Positions 9,741 through 21,074 of a stretch of DNA of 64,000 nucleotides are shown piece after piece. Source of the DNA: Verrucomicrobium spinosum DSM 4136 = JCM 18804 (lineage in GTDB: Bacteria > Verrucomicrobiota > Verrucomicrobiia > Verrucomicrobiales > Verrucomicrobiaceae); NCBI RefSeq assembly GCF_000172155.1, contig NZ_ABIZ01000001.1:496001-560000 (forward strand), in the 5' to 3' direction. The notes under the pieces were generated by a model. The model worked only from the letters and a program-made list of their open reading frames with translations. It was not told the DNA's origin and did not search any database. Positions within the stretch are counted from its first letter, which is position 1. Every line of letters starts with the position of its first letter. The position numbers and the translations under genes are program-made.

Positions 9741-9760
9741 TTTGTGAAATTTTTCACAAA
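9741..9760. promoter_or_regulatory. CRP/FNR-type palindromic operator upstream of atpB
   Basis: The 20-bp palindrome has arms TTTGTGAAA and TTTCACAAA separated by two T. It contains TGTGA-N6-TCACA exactly, the consensus of CRP-family regulators. Its centre is about 84 bp before the atpB start in the only sizeable intergenic gap before the ATP synthase operon. The motif match is direct; a role in atp regulation is inference. Confidence 0.55.
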
Positions 9761-9834
9761 TAAATCTTGCGGGAAATTGCAGGGTCGGTTTAATAAGTGG
9801 CCCTTCTCTCAGCCGAGCCTCGGATTTCCAGTAT

Positions 9835-10716
9835 ATGTCGCACGTTTCTGAATCCTTTTTCATTCTGCCTCCCTTGTTGGCAGAAGGTGTGAGTCCGTAC
9901 GCAATTTCGCTCTTCGGCGAGAAGAGCACTCTCTCCTTTTTCACGAACTCCTTCCTCCTCGCCGGCATCGTGCTGGGCGTGCTTCTGTGGGTCTCCCGCA
10001 AGGCCACTTCCAACATGCAGCTCATCCCGCATGGCTGGCAGAACGGGTTCGAGGGTGTGGTCGAGTTCTTGTACGGCAAAGTTGAGGACATCATCGGGCC
10101 CAAGGTCGCCAAGCGCGCCTTCCCGCTGCTCGCTTCCGTCTTCATGTTTGTGTTGGTCTCGAACTGGTTCGGTCTGATTCCCGGAGTGGGCACCATCGGC
10201 TGGGGCCAGGGCAGCGGCAATCTGACGCTCTCCTCGGTTCACGCCCCGCTTTTCCGTCCGGCCACTGCTGACCTTAACATGACCCTCGGCATTGCGCTGA
10301 GCTTCATGATCGTCTGGTTGATTCTGACGATCAGCGAGGTGGGCGTCATCGGCTTCCTCAAGCACATGTTCGCGCCCAAGGGCAAGTTCAAGGGCATCAT
10401 GATGTTGATGATGGGCGTGATCTTCGCCTTTGTGGGCCTCATCGAGGTGGTCTCCATCGCCTTCCGCCCCATGTCGCTCTCCCTGCGACTCTACGGCAAC
10501 ATCTACGCTGGTGAAACCCTCCTGCACACGATGATGTCCATCCTGCATGGGGCCCATCCGGTCATCAATTTCATCGGCAGCATCCTGATCCCGCTGCCCT
10601 TCTATTTCATGGAGCTGCTGGTGGGTCTCCTCCAGGCGGTCGTCTTCACCCTCCTTTGCTCAGTGTACATCCTGCTCTCCACCGCGCACGACGAGGAGCA
10701 CGACGAACACCACTGA
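9835..10716 (+). CDS. atpB: ATP synthase Fo subunit a
   Basis: A 293-residue integral membrane protein forming the stator half-channels for protons. The conserved fourth-helix motif SLSLRLYGNIYAGE is present, with the essential arginine at residue 218. Five or so hydrophobic helices are visible, and a His/Asp/Glu-rich tail ends the protein. It is the first gene of a complete atpBEFHAGDC operon; no atpI precedes it. The ATG at 9835 follows a non-coding leader carrying a CRP/FNR-type palindrome. Confidence 0.97.
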   Translation: MSHVSESFFILPPLLAEGVSPYAISLFGEKSTLSFFTNSFLLAGIVLGVLLWVSRKATSNMQLIPHGWQNGFEGVVEFLYGKVEDIIGPKVAKRAFPLLASVFMFVLVSNWFGLIPGVGTIGWGQGSGNLTLSSVHAPLFRPATADLNMTLGIALSFMIVWLILTISEVGVIGFLKHMFAPKGKFKGIMMLMMGVIFAFVGLIEVVSIAFRPMSLSLRLYGNIYAGETLLHTMMSILHGAHPVINFIGSILIPLPFYFMELLVGLLQAVVFTLLCSVYILLSTAHDEEHDEHH

Positions 10717-10795
10717 TAAACCCCTTTGCCGTCGGGACCGTGGCTATGACTGCGGGCGGCGGTAGTAACAACGAAACACGATACCTACTAAGACT

Positions 10796-11062
10796 ATGAT
10801 GATGGAACTTATCACTGCGGCTTCCGAAGTCGCCGCCACCGCCGCTCCTGTTGTCGCTTCCGGCGTGAACGGCAGCCTTACCCTCGGCGTTGCCGGTGCT
10901 GGCGCCGCTGTCGCGATCGGCATGATCGGTGGCAAGGCTGTTGAAGCCGTTGGCCGTAATCCCGGCGCTTATGGCAACATCATGACCCTTGGCATCATCG
11001 GCATGGCGCTGGCAGAAGCTATCGCCATTTACGCTCTGATCATCGCTTTCGGCGGCCGTTAA
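10796..11062 (+). CDS. atpE: ATP synthase Fo subunit c
   Basis: An 88-residue two-helix hairpin (three consecutive ATG codons at 10796, 10799 and 10802; which is used cannot be decided). The polar loop RNP separates the helices and the ion-binding carboxylate is E74 in GMALAEAIAIYALII. Helix 1 (GAAVAIGMIGGKAVEAVGRNP) lacks the glutamine, and helix 2 the serine after the glutamate, that mark Na+-binding rings, so proton coupling is expected. It oligomerises into the c-ring next to subunit a. Confidence 0.96.
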   Translation: MMMELITAASEVAATAAPVVASGVNGSLTLGVAGAGAAVAIGMIGGKAVEAVGRNPGAYGNIMTLGIIGMALAEAIAIYALIIAFGGR

Positions 11063-11161
11063 TCGCTGCTGTTGGTCCTTCAGATTCCGGGTGGCGGAGC
11101 TCGCCTCCGCCACCCTTTTCCCGCCCCTTCCCCACCCTTACTCATTCAACCAGGCTTTCAT

Positions 11162-11683
11162 ATGATCGCGGCAGCGTCGGCAGTTTCGGCAATCACAGAC
11201 CAGTTCGGGCTCCAGTGGGGCCACCTGATCGCCCAGATCATCATCTTTGCGATCGTGGTCTTCATCCTGCGTCGCTACGCCTTCGGCCCCATCCTTGCGA
11301 TGCTGGAAGCCCGCCGCAAGCGCATCGCCGACGGCGAGTCCAAGCTTGAGAAGATCGCCCGCGACCTCGCTGCTGCTGAGCAGAACGCGAAAGCCATCGT
11401 CACCAAGGCCGACGACGAAGCTGGCCGCTTGATCAAAGAAGCTGGTGAAAGCGCCAACATCCTGGCTGAGAAAAAGCGCCAGGAGGCCGTCAACGAAGCG
11501 TCCGCGATCATCGCCAAGGCTCGCGAAGCCGCCCAGCTTGAACAGGAGCAGCTCGTCACCCAGCTTAAGCGCGAATTCGGCCGCATGGTTGTGGATGCCA
11601 CCTCCCGTGTCACCGGCAAGGTCCTCAACAACGACGACCAGGATCGCATCAACCGCGAAACCGCCGCCCAAGTCTCCCTCTAA
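11162..11683 (+). CDS. atpF: ATP synthase Fo subunit b
   Basis: A 173-residue peripheral-stalk subunit. One N-terminal membrane helix (about residues 20-40, LIAQIIIFAIVVFILRRYAF) is followed by a long charged coiled coil rich in Ala, Glu, Lys and Arg. The start at 11162 is chosen because it gives the usual short periplasmic N-terminus; an in-frame extension upstream to 11072 is proline-rich and not family-like. Only one b-type gene is present, so a homodimeric stalk is expected. Confidence 0.93.
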   Translation: MIAAASAVSAITDQFGLQWGHLIAQIIIFAIVVFILRRYAFGPILAMLEARRKRIADGESKLEKIARDLAAAEQNAKAIVTKADDEAGRLIKEAGESANILAEKKRQEAVNEASAIIAKAREAAQLEQEQLVTQLKREFGRMVVDATSRVTGKVLNNDDQDRINRETAAQVSL

Positions 11684-11729
11684 GGTTCAAGGTTCGCCCG
11701 CTTCTTCCTTCTTTCACTCCCTCCCGGTT

Positions 11730-12128
11730 ATGAAGATCAGCAAAGACGCCCTTCGCTCAGCCCGCCAGCTCTTCCGCGCCTGTGTGGACTCCAGCGGCCG
11801 TCTCCACAACAGCCGGGTAAAACGCGTTGTGAAGCGCGTCGCCGAGGAAAAGCCCCGCGACTACCTCGCCGTTCTCACGGCCTTCCAGCGCTTTGTGCGC
11901 CTTGAGACGGAGAAGCGCACGGCTGTGGTCGAGAGCGTCTCCCGTCTCTCCAATGAAATGCGCGAGCAGCTTCGTGTGGACCTCCAGAAGAAGTACGGCG
12001 ACGACCTGACGCTGGAGTTTTTTGAAAATCCCTCTCTTATCGGCGGTCTCCGTGTGAAAGTGGGCAGCCACGTTTGGGACGGCAGTGTCGCCGCCAAGCT
12101 GGAAGCCCTCCGTCAGAGCCTTGCCTAG
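11730..12128 (+). CDS. atpH: ATP synthase F1 subunit delta (short form)
   Basis: A 132-residue protein at the atpH position between atpF and atpA. The C-terminal part (LTLEFFENPSLIGGLRVKVGSHVWDGSV) matches the OSCP/delta C-terminal domain with its I-G-G-hydrophobic-V-V/G-D-x-DGS pattern. The family is normally about 175-185 residues, so most of the N-terminal helical bundle that binds subunit alpha is shortened. The ATG at 11730 is the first that excludes the atpF overlap; a longer frame beginning at 11445 lies inside atpF and is unlikely to be used. Confidence 0.85.
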   Translation: MKISKDALRSARQLFRACVDSSGRLHNSRVKRVVKRVAEEKPRDYLAVLTAFQRFVRLETEKRTAVVESVSRLSNEMREQLRVDLQKKYGDDLTLEFFENPSLIGGLRVKVGSHVWDGSVAAKLEALRQSLA

Positions 12129-12212
12129 CCCCATCCCGTCAACGATTCCCTCCGATTCGTTCCCTTCCGCCCCGCCCAGCCCCGTCAATTTGATCCAACA
12201 CCAGAACACGTT

Positions 12213-13745
12213 ATGAGCAGCATCCTCCAGGAGATTGAAACCGAAATCGCCGGACTGAAGACTTCCGTCACCAGATCCAATGTGGGCGTGGTGCGGGAAA
12301 TCGGCGACGGCGTTGCCAAGATCGAAGGTTTGAGCGATGTCATGCTCAACGAAATGATCGAGTTCCCCGGCGGTCTGTACGGCCTGGCGCTCAACTTGGA
12401 AGAGACCGAAGTCGGCGCGATTCTTCTCGGCGACGGTCTGAACGTCAAGGAAGGTGACGAAGTCAAGACCACGGGCCGTCTGCTCGAAGTGCCGGTGGGC
12501 AACGGCGTTCTGGGCCGCGTGGTGAACTCCCTCGGTCAGCCTCTCGACGGCAAGGGTGACATCAAAGGTGACGCCTTCTACCCCGTTGAGAAGATCGCTC
12601 CTGGTATCGTTAAGCGCAAGTCCGTGAGCGTCCCCCTCCAGACGGGCATCATGTCCGTGGACGCAATGATCCCGATCGGCCGTGGCCAGCGTGAGCTCAT
12701 CATTGGTGACCGCTCCACCGGCAAGACCACCATCGCCGTGGACACCATCATCTCCCAGGCCCGCCAGAACAAGGCCGCCGAGGAAGGCCAGCTCCAGGGC
12801 CACAAGCGTGTGATCTGCATCTACGTCGCCGTCGGTCAGAAGCAGGCGAACATCGCCCGCGTCATCAAGACGCTCGAAGACGCCGGGGCGCTTCCCTACA
12901 CGATCATCGTCAGCGCCTCCGCTGCCGACTCCGCCACGAACCAGTACCTCGCTCCTTACGCTGGTTGCGCCATGGGTGAGTACTTTATGGACAAGGGCGA
13001 AGACGTTCTCATCATCTTCGACGACCTTTCCAAGCACGCCGTGGCCTATCGCCAGGTGTCCCTGGTGCTCCGCCGCCCCTCCGGCCGTGAAGCTTATCCC
13101 GGCGATGTGTTCTACCTCCACAGCCGCCTCCTTGAGCGCTCCGCCCGTCTTTCCGACGCCGCTGGTGGTGGTTCCATGACGGCACTGCCGATCATTGAGA
13201 CGCAGGCGGGTGACGTGTCCGCGTACATCCCGACGAACGTGATTTCCATCACAGACGGCCAGATCTTCCTTGAGACCGACCTCTTCTACCAAGGTGTGCG
13301 TCCGGCCATCTCCGTGGGTCTCTCCGTGTCCCGCGTGGGTTCCGCCGCCCAGACCAAGGCCATCAAGAAGGTCTCCGGCACCACCAAGCTTGACCTCGCC
13401 CAGTTCCGCGAGCTCGCCGCTTTCGCCCAGTTCGGTTCCGACCTCGACGCCGCCACCAAGGCCAAGCTCGACCGCGGTCAGCGCATTGTGGAGCTCTTCA
13501 AGCAGGGCCAGTACAATCCCAAGTCCCTTGAAATCATGGCCTCCATTCTCTGGGCCATGCAGAACGGCGGCTTCGATGACGTCCCGGTGGATCGCGTGAA
13601 GGAGTTCCAGGCCAAGTTCGAAGAGTTCCTTGAGACCCGCAAGTCCTCCTACCTCGACAAGCTTCGCAACGCGAAAGAGCTCAAGGAAGACATCGTTGCG
13701 GAACTGAAAACCGCCCTCGCTGACTTCAAAGCCAGCTGGAAGTAA
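12213..13745 (+). CDS. atpA: ATP synthase F1 subunit alpha
   Basis: A 510-residue regulatory/non-catalytic nucleotide-binding subunit of the F1 hexamer. The P-loop GDRSTGKT is at residues 165-172; most bacteria have GDRQTGKT, so the Q-to-S change is a small oddity. The beta-barrel, nucleotide-binding and C-terminal helical domains have normal length, and the signature [17 protein letters not shown] is present. Confidence 0.98.
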   Translation: MSSILQEIETEIAGLKTSVTRSNVGVVREIGDGVAKIEGLSDVMLNEMIEFPGGLYGLALNLEETEVGAILLGDGLNVKEGDEVKTTGRLLEVPVGNGVLGRVVNSLGQPLDGKGDIKGDAFYPVEKIAPGIVKRKSVSVPLQTGIMSVDAMIPIGRGQRELIIGDRSTGKTTIAVDTIISQARQNKAAEEGQLQGHKRVICIYVAVGQKQANIARVIKTLEDAGALPYTIIVSASAADSATNQYLAPYAGCAMGEYFMDKGEDVLIIFDDLSKHAVAYRQVSLVLRRPSGREAYPGDVFYLHSRLLERSARLSDAAGGGSMTALPIIETQAGDVSAYIPTNVISITDGQIFLETDLFYQGVRPAISVGLSVSRVGSAAQTKAIKKVSGTTKLDLAQFRELAAFAQFGSDLDAATKAKLDRGQRIVELFKQGQYNPKSLEIMASILWAMQNGGFDDVPVDRVKEFQAKFEEFLETRKSSYLDKLRNAKELKEDIVAELKTALADFKASWK

Positions 13746-13830
13746 GCCCAAGCCAGCCCGGCCCGCCGCCGGGCGGAGGTCCCGCCCGCGCCGCTCCCCG
13801 CCATCCTGACACCGGAACGCAACACCCCAG

Positions 13831-16199
<2,369 letters not shown>

Positions 16200-16306
16200 T
16201 GCTGTTTCCTCAAGCCGGGTTTCGAGCACGTGGAGCACCCCTCCCTGGCTGAAACCCGGTTCGTTTCTCCCTCTTCAGCGTCCAAACCGACCACCTTCCC
16301 TTCCAG

Positions 16307-16729
16307 ATGTCCCTCAAGCTCGAAATCGTCACTCCTGAAAAGCGCGTGTTCTCTGATACGGTGGACACCGTCGTGCTTCCGGGCAGCGAAGGTGAACTGG
16401 GTGTGCTCGAGTCTCACGTGCCCCTGGTCACCGCCCTTCACCCCGGTGAGCTGGCCTACACCAAGGAAGGTGTCGTGGAGCACCTCGCGGTGGGTACCGG
16501 GTTCGTGGAGATCACCGGACATCGCGTGGCCGTCCTCACCGACATGGCCATGGCAGAGAGCGACATTGATGAGAAGGCCGTCGAAGAGGCCCTCAAGCGT
16601 GCCGAAGAAACGGTCGAGAAGCTCAAGCATTCCCCGGACATCGGCGGCGAGGAACTCGCCACCGTCATGGCCAGCATCCAGCGCTCCACCGCCCAGCTTC
16701 GCGTGAAGCGCCGTCGCAACACGCTGTAG
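16307..16729 (+). CDS. atpC: ATP synthase F1 subunit epsilon
   Basis: A 140-residue central-stalk subunit. The N-terminal beta-sandwich (LKLEIVTPEKRVFSDTVDTV, then GSEGELGVLESHVPLVTAL) is typical, followed by a C-terminal helical hairpin region. It is the last gene of the operon, with a strong terminator 33 bp downstream. Confidence 0.95.
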   Translation: MSLKLEIVTPEKRVFSDTVDTVVLPGSEGELGVLESHVPLVTALHPGELAYTKEGVVEHLAVGTGFVEITGHRVAVLTDMAMAESDIDEKAVEEALKRAEETVEKLKHSPDIGGEELATVMASIQRSTAQLRVKRRRNTL

Positions 16730-16761
16730 GCAAATCCGTTTTACATCGCGTCGTTTTTCAG

Positions 16762-16805
16762 ATGGATGCCGTGGTGCCCTGGCGCACTGTGGCATCCATT
16801 TTTTT
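16762..16805 (+). terminator. Rho-independent terminator of the atp operon
   Basis: The perfect outer stem ATGGATGCC (16762-16770)/GGCATCCAT (16791-16799), with partial inner pairing, is followed by seven T residues. It lies just after atpC and just before the first copy of a long direct repeat. Confidence 0.88.
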
Positions 16806-17341
16806 GCCCGCTGCGCGGGAGACAGAAGACTGCCAGACACCAGACAGAAGACATGAGCTCACGCATGGCAGTTCGCATCCAGTGACCCTTCAGCAAAAGA
16901 GCGAGGGACATTCCTGTCCCGGTCCGCCCCAAACGTTCCATGACGTTGCATCCCGTCCCAACCTCCAACCACCTCGGGCTGTAGGGCGACCGCTCCGGTT
17001 GCCTCAATCAGGGGCCATTCGCGGCAAGCGGAGCGCTTGCCCTACAGCGTCAATAACCGATTAAAATCGGAACAGTGTTCCAGGGAAGTCGAGATGCCGG
17101 AGGCGACGTCGCTGGCATCCGCTCCGGGATGCAATACTGAATCTGATCTTCCGGAGGTATCAGTCGCTCCGCTCCTTCAACCTTCCGGCTAATGGCTTTG
17201 ATGCCTCCGGCATCGGGCAATCCGGGCTGGGACACCAGTAGATCGTCAAAGTCGACAAGTCAACTTCCCGATGAGGCGGCCACCTTCTCGTGTTGCTCAC
17301 AACCCATCGACATCCGCTTGCCCAATCTCTCCGCTCCCGCC
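16806..17341 (+). repeat. Copy 1 of ~536-bp direct repeat (non-coding)
   Basis: This copy recurs 595 bp later at 17401-17935 with roughly ten differences, most of them in the last third. It contains a long imperfect hairpin (16979-16997 with 17029-17047, 17 of 19 pairs), a competing short hairpin GGCAAGCG-GAG-CGCTTGCC, and the palindrome GATGCCTCCGGCATC. Short open frames inside have no domain. Together with the 59-bp spacer and copy 2 it makes a gene-free block between atpC and the TraB/GumN gene. Confidence 0.9.
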
Positions 17342-17400
17342 CCGACGGAGACCGTCGGACCACCCCCGCAGCGTCGCCCCGGGCGTAGTCCGGACGTGCC

Positions 17401-17935
17401 GCCCGCTGCGCGGGAGACAGAAGACTGCCAGACACCAGACAGAAGACATGAGCTCACGCATGGCAGTTCGCATCCAGTGACCCTTCAGCAAAAGAGCGAG
17501 GGACATTCCTGTCCCGGTCCGCCCCAAACGTTCCATGACGTTGCATCCCGTCCCAACCTCCAACCACCCCGGGCTGTAGGGCGACCGCTCCGGTTGCCTC
17601 AATCAGGGGCCATTCGCGGCAAGCGGAGCGCTTGCCCTACAGCGTCAATAACCGATTAAAATCGGAACAGTGTTCCAGGGAAGTCGAGATGCCGGAGGCG
17701 ACGTCGCTGGCATCCGCTCCGGGATGCAATACTGAATCTGATCTTCCGGAGGTATCAGTCGCTACGCTCCTTCAACCATCCGTCTAATGGCTTTGATGCC
17801 TCCGGCATCGGGCAATCCGGGCTGGGACACCACCCGATCGTCAAAGTCGGCAAGCCAACTTCCCGATGAGGCGGCCATCTTCTCGTGTTGCTCACACCCA
17901 TCGACATCCGCTTGCCCAATCTCTCCGCTCCCGCC
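17401..17935 (+). repeat. Copy 2 of ~536-bp direct repeat (non-coding)
   Basis: Second direct copy, offset 595 bp from the first and one base shorter because of a single-base deletion near its end. The first ~360 bp differ from copy 1 at only about one position, while the last ~175 bp carry most changes. It ends about 100 bp before the TraB/GumN start. Confidence 0.9.
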
Positions 17936-18037
17936 GTCTCACATCCCCCCTGGGGGAGAATCTGCAATTCAGACTGGCGCACTCTCCCGCGTCTGGTTAA
18001 CTGCAAGCTGGCGGATGAAAACCCCCGTCATGCCCCC

Positions 18038-18946
18038 TTGAAAAAAGCCCTCCAGCGCATCTTCCAATCTCTCGCTCTGTGCTGCATTGCCGTGGCCTGC
18101 GGAGCCTCCGGCAACCAGCCTGATACCGCCAGCCCCTCCAGCGTGTGGCGCGTGGAAAAGGACGGGAAGCAGGTCTATCTGGCGGGCACCATCCACCTGT
18201 TGAGAAAGGAAGACTACCCGCTGCCCTCTGTGTTTGAGCAGGCCTACACGGCCAGCTCCAAACTCGTGTTTGAGCTTCCACCTGGCAGTGATGAAAACAG
18301 CCAGGTGGCCAGTCGCATGCGCCAGCTCGGCATGTACTCCGGGGATGAGGAACTGGGCCACCATGTCAGCGCCGCGACCATGCAAAAGGTGCGCAAGTGG
18401 GCCGCGGAGAAGGGGTTGCAGGAGGCGGTCGTGAAGAAGTTCCGTCCCTGGTTCCTGTCGCTCACCATTGCCGCCACGGAATACCAGATCCTGGGTGCTG
18501 ACCCCGCCCGTGGCGTGGACACCTATTTCGAAAAGAAGGCCAAGGCGGATCAAAAGCCGGGGGAGGGGCTGGAGTCCGTCGAGTTCCAACTCGGCATCTT
18601 TGCCAAGCTCAGTGAGAAACTTCAGGAAAACCTGTTGGAGCAGACGCTGGGGGAGTCAGAAACCCTGCCCAAGGACTTCGACGAGCTCATTGTAGCCTGG
18701 CGCAAAGGGCGCAGTGACAAGCTTCAGGAACTGCTGTTCCGGGATGCCGACAAGTATCCCGAGCTTCTGGAGGAGTTCCTCCTCAAACGCAACCGGGCCT
18801 GGGTGGCCCCCATCCTGAAGTACATTGAGCGGGATGAGAAGGTGATGATCCTCGTTGGTGCCGGTCACTTGGGTGGTAAAGGCGGCGTGATTGCCCTGCT
18901 CAAGGAAAAAGGCTGCGTGGTGACCCAGGTAAAGGCCACTCCGTAA
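18038..18946 (+). CDS. TraB/GumN family protein (lipoprotein-like)
   Basis: A 302-residue protein starting at a TTG. This start is preferred because it gives a basic, hydrophobic N-terminus ending in a lipobox-like AVAC (near residue 23), whereas the upstream in-frame ATG at 17885 lies inside the repeat. The TraB/GumN signatures are present: VYLAGTIHLL near the N-terminus and a C-terminal VGAGHLGGKGGVIALLKEKG. The fold is related to Tiki metalloproteases and EreA-like proteins; the bacterial function is not settled. The gene stands alone. Start choice is less sure than family. Confidence 0.82.
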   Translation: MKKALQRIFQSLALCCIAVACGASGNQPDTASPSSVWRVEKDGKQVYLAGTIHLLRKEDYPLPSVFEQAYTASSKLVFELPPGSDENSQVASRMRQLGMYSGDEELGHHVSAATMQKVRKWAAEKGLQEAVVKKFRPWFLSLTIAATEYQILGADPARGVDTYFEKKAKADQKPGEGLESVEFQLGIFAKLSEKLQENLLEQTLGESETLPKDFDELIVAWRKGRSDKLQELLFRDADKYPELLEEFLLKRNRAWVAPILKYIERDEKVMILVGAGHLGGKGGVIALLKEKGCVVTQVKATP

Positions 18947-19143
18947 ATCGGAGCGAGCGCAGCCCAACGATGAGCCAAGGTGGAAGGAGCCGCCCCGGCT
19001 CTCTGGGGATGCTGGTGATGCGGAAGCAGGAACCGAGAAGGCTCTGCCATCATTGTCATGAGCAACCAGTCGCTAAAGCTACCTGCTTCAACGCAGGCTC
19101 ACCCCCCTGTCTCCCTAACTCTTAACGTCTAACCCCGAACTCC

Positions 19144-19743
19144 TCACCGCTTCCGGCGGAAAACCGCCACGTGCTTGTCCACGTATTTGCCGGGGGTGAA
19201 GAGTTTCCGCGCCAGCGGATTGTGCGTGGTGCTCACCAGTTCCGCCCCCATGTTCTGCAGAGCTCCCAGAGCCAGCTCATGCTCCTTGTCGAAGTAGCTG
19301 GTGATGACCAGAAGGCCCTCCTCGTCCATTTTGCTGAGGCCCTGCTCAAAGATCTTCTTCCACAGCTCCGGCCCATGCCAGTAGTTCTGGTGGCGCAGCA
19401 GGACCATGTTGAAATCCTCCCCCACCTGCTTGTGCAGGTGGAGCTTGGTGGCATCCTCCAGCAGAAACTCCGCTGGCAGATGCGCGTGGTTCTCCCGCGC
19501 CTGCAGGATCTCGCGGATGCGGATGTCCGCCCCCACCAGATTGACCTGCCCCGCCGTCTGGGACTGGCCAAATTTCACCAGCGTTTCGGCTTCATCGCAT
19601 CGCCCGCAGGCCAGGTTCAGCACCCGCAGATCCCCGGTGGGGGGCAGGTGCAAATGGGGGGCTACTGAACCTTGGAGAAGGTTGGTCAATACCGCCATGT
19701 CCCCGGCAATGGGGTTGGGATCGTCAAGAAAGGACTGGGACAT
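19144..19743 (-). CDS. Class I SAM-dependent methyltransferase, substrate unknown
   Basis: A 199-residue Rossmann-fold methyltransferase. Motif I is LNLACGRCDEAE (about residues 42-53), with an acidic residue ending the second strand in GADIRIREI and an ED-A motif (LLEDATKL). The motif IV region (FNMVLLRHQNYWHG) is unusual and gives no clue to substrate. It lies 38 bp downstream of trpB on the same strand and may be co-transcribed with it. Confidence 0.82.
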   Translation of the reverse strand: MSQSFLDDPNPIAGDMAVLTNLLQGSVAPHLHLPPTGDLRVLNLACGRCDEAETLVKFGQSQTAGQVNLVGADIRIREILQARENHAHLPAEFLLEDATKLHLHKQVGEDFNMVLLRHQNYWHGPELWKKIFEQGLSKMDEEGLLVITSYFDKEHELALGALQNMGAELVSTTHNPLARKLFTPGKYVDKHVAVFRRKR

Positions 19744-19781
19744 GGCGGCTAAAAGCGGGGCAGAGAGAGGATTGAACGAGG

Positions 19782-21008
19782 CTAGAACTTCAGTGTTTCA
19801 CCCCACACAAATCGGGCCGCTTGAGCCACGTCTTTGTCGCCACGACCGCTCACGTTCACGATGATGATCTTGTCCTTGCCCATCTGCGGAGCCACCTTCA
19901 TGGCGTAAGCCAGAGCATGGGAGCTCTCCAGAGCGGGAATGATCCCCTCGATCTTGGACAACGACTGGAAGGCCTTGAGCGCCTCATCATCGGTGGCGTA
20001 GGTGTATTCCGCCCGCCCTTGATCGTGCAAATAGGCGTGCTCCGGGCCCACGGCGGCGTAGTCCAGACCAGCGCTGACGGAGTGCGTGAGCTGGATCTGG
20101 CCGTCCTCGTTGGCCAGCAACCAGGTTTTGGCTCCTTGCAGCACCCCCAGGCGACCGCCCTGGAAACGGGCCGCGTGACGTTCCGGGATGATGCCTTCAC
20201 CCCCGGCCTCCACGCCCACCATGCGCACCTCTTTGTCATCCAGAAAGGGGTGGAACAAACCGATCGCATTGCTGCCGCCGCCCACGCAGGCGATGAGGAG
20301 ATCCGGCAGGCGTTCTTCACGCTCCAGAATCTGGCGGCGGGCTTCCACGCCGATCACGCGGTGGAAATCACGCACCATCATCGGGTAGGGGTGGGCACCG
20401 TAGGCGGTTCCCAGGATGTAGTGCGTGTCCCGCACATGGGTCACCCAGTCACGCATGGCCTCATTCACTGCCTCCTTCAGGGTGGCCTGGCCAGCCGTCA
20501 CCGGGACCACTTCCGCACCCAGGAAGCGCATGCGCGCCACGTTCAGCATTTGGCGCTCCATGTCCACCTGGCCCATGTAGATCACGCACTTCAGTCCGGC
20601 GCGAGCCGCGACGGTGGCCGTGGCCACGCCGTGCTGTCCCGCGCCCGTCTCAGCAATGATGCGGGTCTTGCCCAGACGCTGGGCCAGCAGGATCTGCCCC
20701 ATTGCGTTGTTGATCTTGTGAGCGCCGGTGTGGAGCAGATCTTCCCGCTTCAGGTAGATCTTGGCCCCGCCCAGTTGCTCGGTCCAGCGCTTGGCAAAGT
20801 ACAAGGGCGTGGGGCGGCCCACGTAGTCCGCCAGCAGTTGATCCAGCTCAGCGCGGAAGGCGGGGTCTTTCTTGGCCTTCTCATACTCCGCAGTGAGCTC
20901 CTGGAGTGCGGCCATCAGAGTCTCCGGCACAAACATGCCGCCGTACGGGCCGAAGTGGCCGTGGGCATCAGGCAAGGAGGCGAGGGGGGAGGGGGCGGTA
21001 GGGGTCAT
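19782..21008 (-). CDS. trpB: Tryptophan synthase beta chain
   Basis: A 408-residue PLP enzyme that joins indole and serine to make tryptophan. The N-terminal [13 protein letters not shown] and [13 protein letters not shown], with PLP lysine K98, are diagnostic, as is the phosphate-binding GGGSNAIG. Length fits the TrpB1 type that works with TrpA. No trpA or other trp gene is adjacent: the upstream neighbour is mutY and the downstream one a methyltransferase, so trpB is separated from the rest of the pathway here. Confidence 0.97.
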   Translation of the reverse strand: MTPTAPSPLASLPDAHGHFGPYGGMFVPETLMAALQELTAEYEKAKKDPAFRAELDQLLADYVGRPTPLYFAKRWTEQLGGAKIYLKREDLLHTGAHKINNAMGQILLAQRLGKTRIIAETGAGQHGVATATVAARAGLKCVIYMGQVDMERQMLNVARMRFLGAEVVPVTAGQATLKEAVNEAMRDWVTHVRDTHYILGTAYGAHPYPMMVRDFHRVIGVEARRQILEREERLPDLLIACVGGGSNAIGLFHPFLDDKEVRMVGVEAGGEGIIPERHAARFQGGRLGVLQGAKTWLLANEDGQIQLTHSVSAGLDYAAVGPEHAYLHDQGRAEYTYATDDEALKAFQSLSKIEGIIPALESSHALAYAMKVAPQMGKDKIIIVNVSGRGDKDVAQAARFVWGETLKF

Positions 21009-21074
21009 GGCAGGAGGGGGAGTCTATCGCAAATCCATCGCGGCTCAAAGGGTTGTTGTATGGATGCTTCGGCT

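Noticed and set aside
16762-17659. Two short frames with the same ending (KRSACPTASITD)
   Set aside because: They are translations of the two copies of the direct repeat; the identity follows from DNA duplication and the first begins in the atp terminator.
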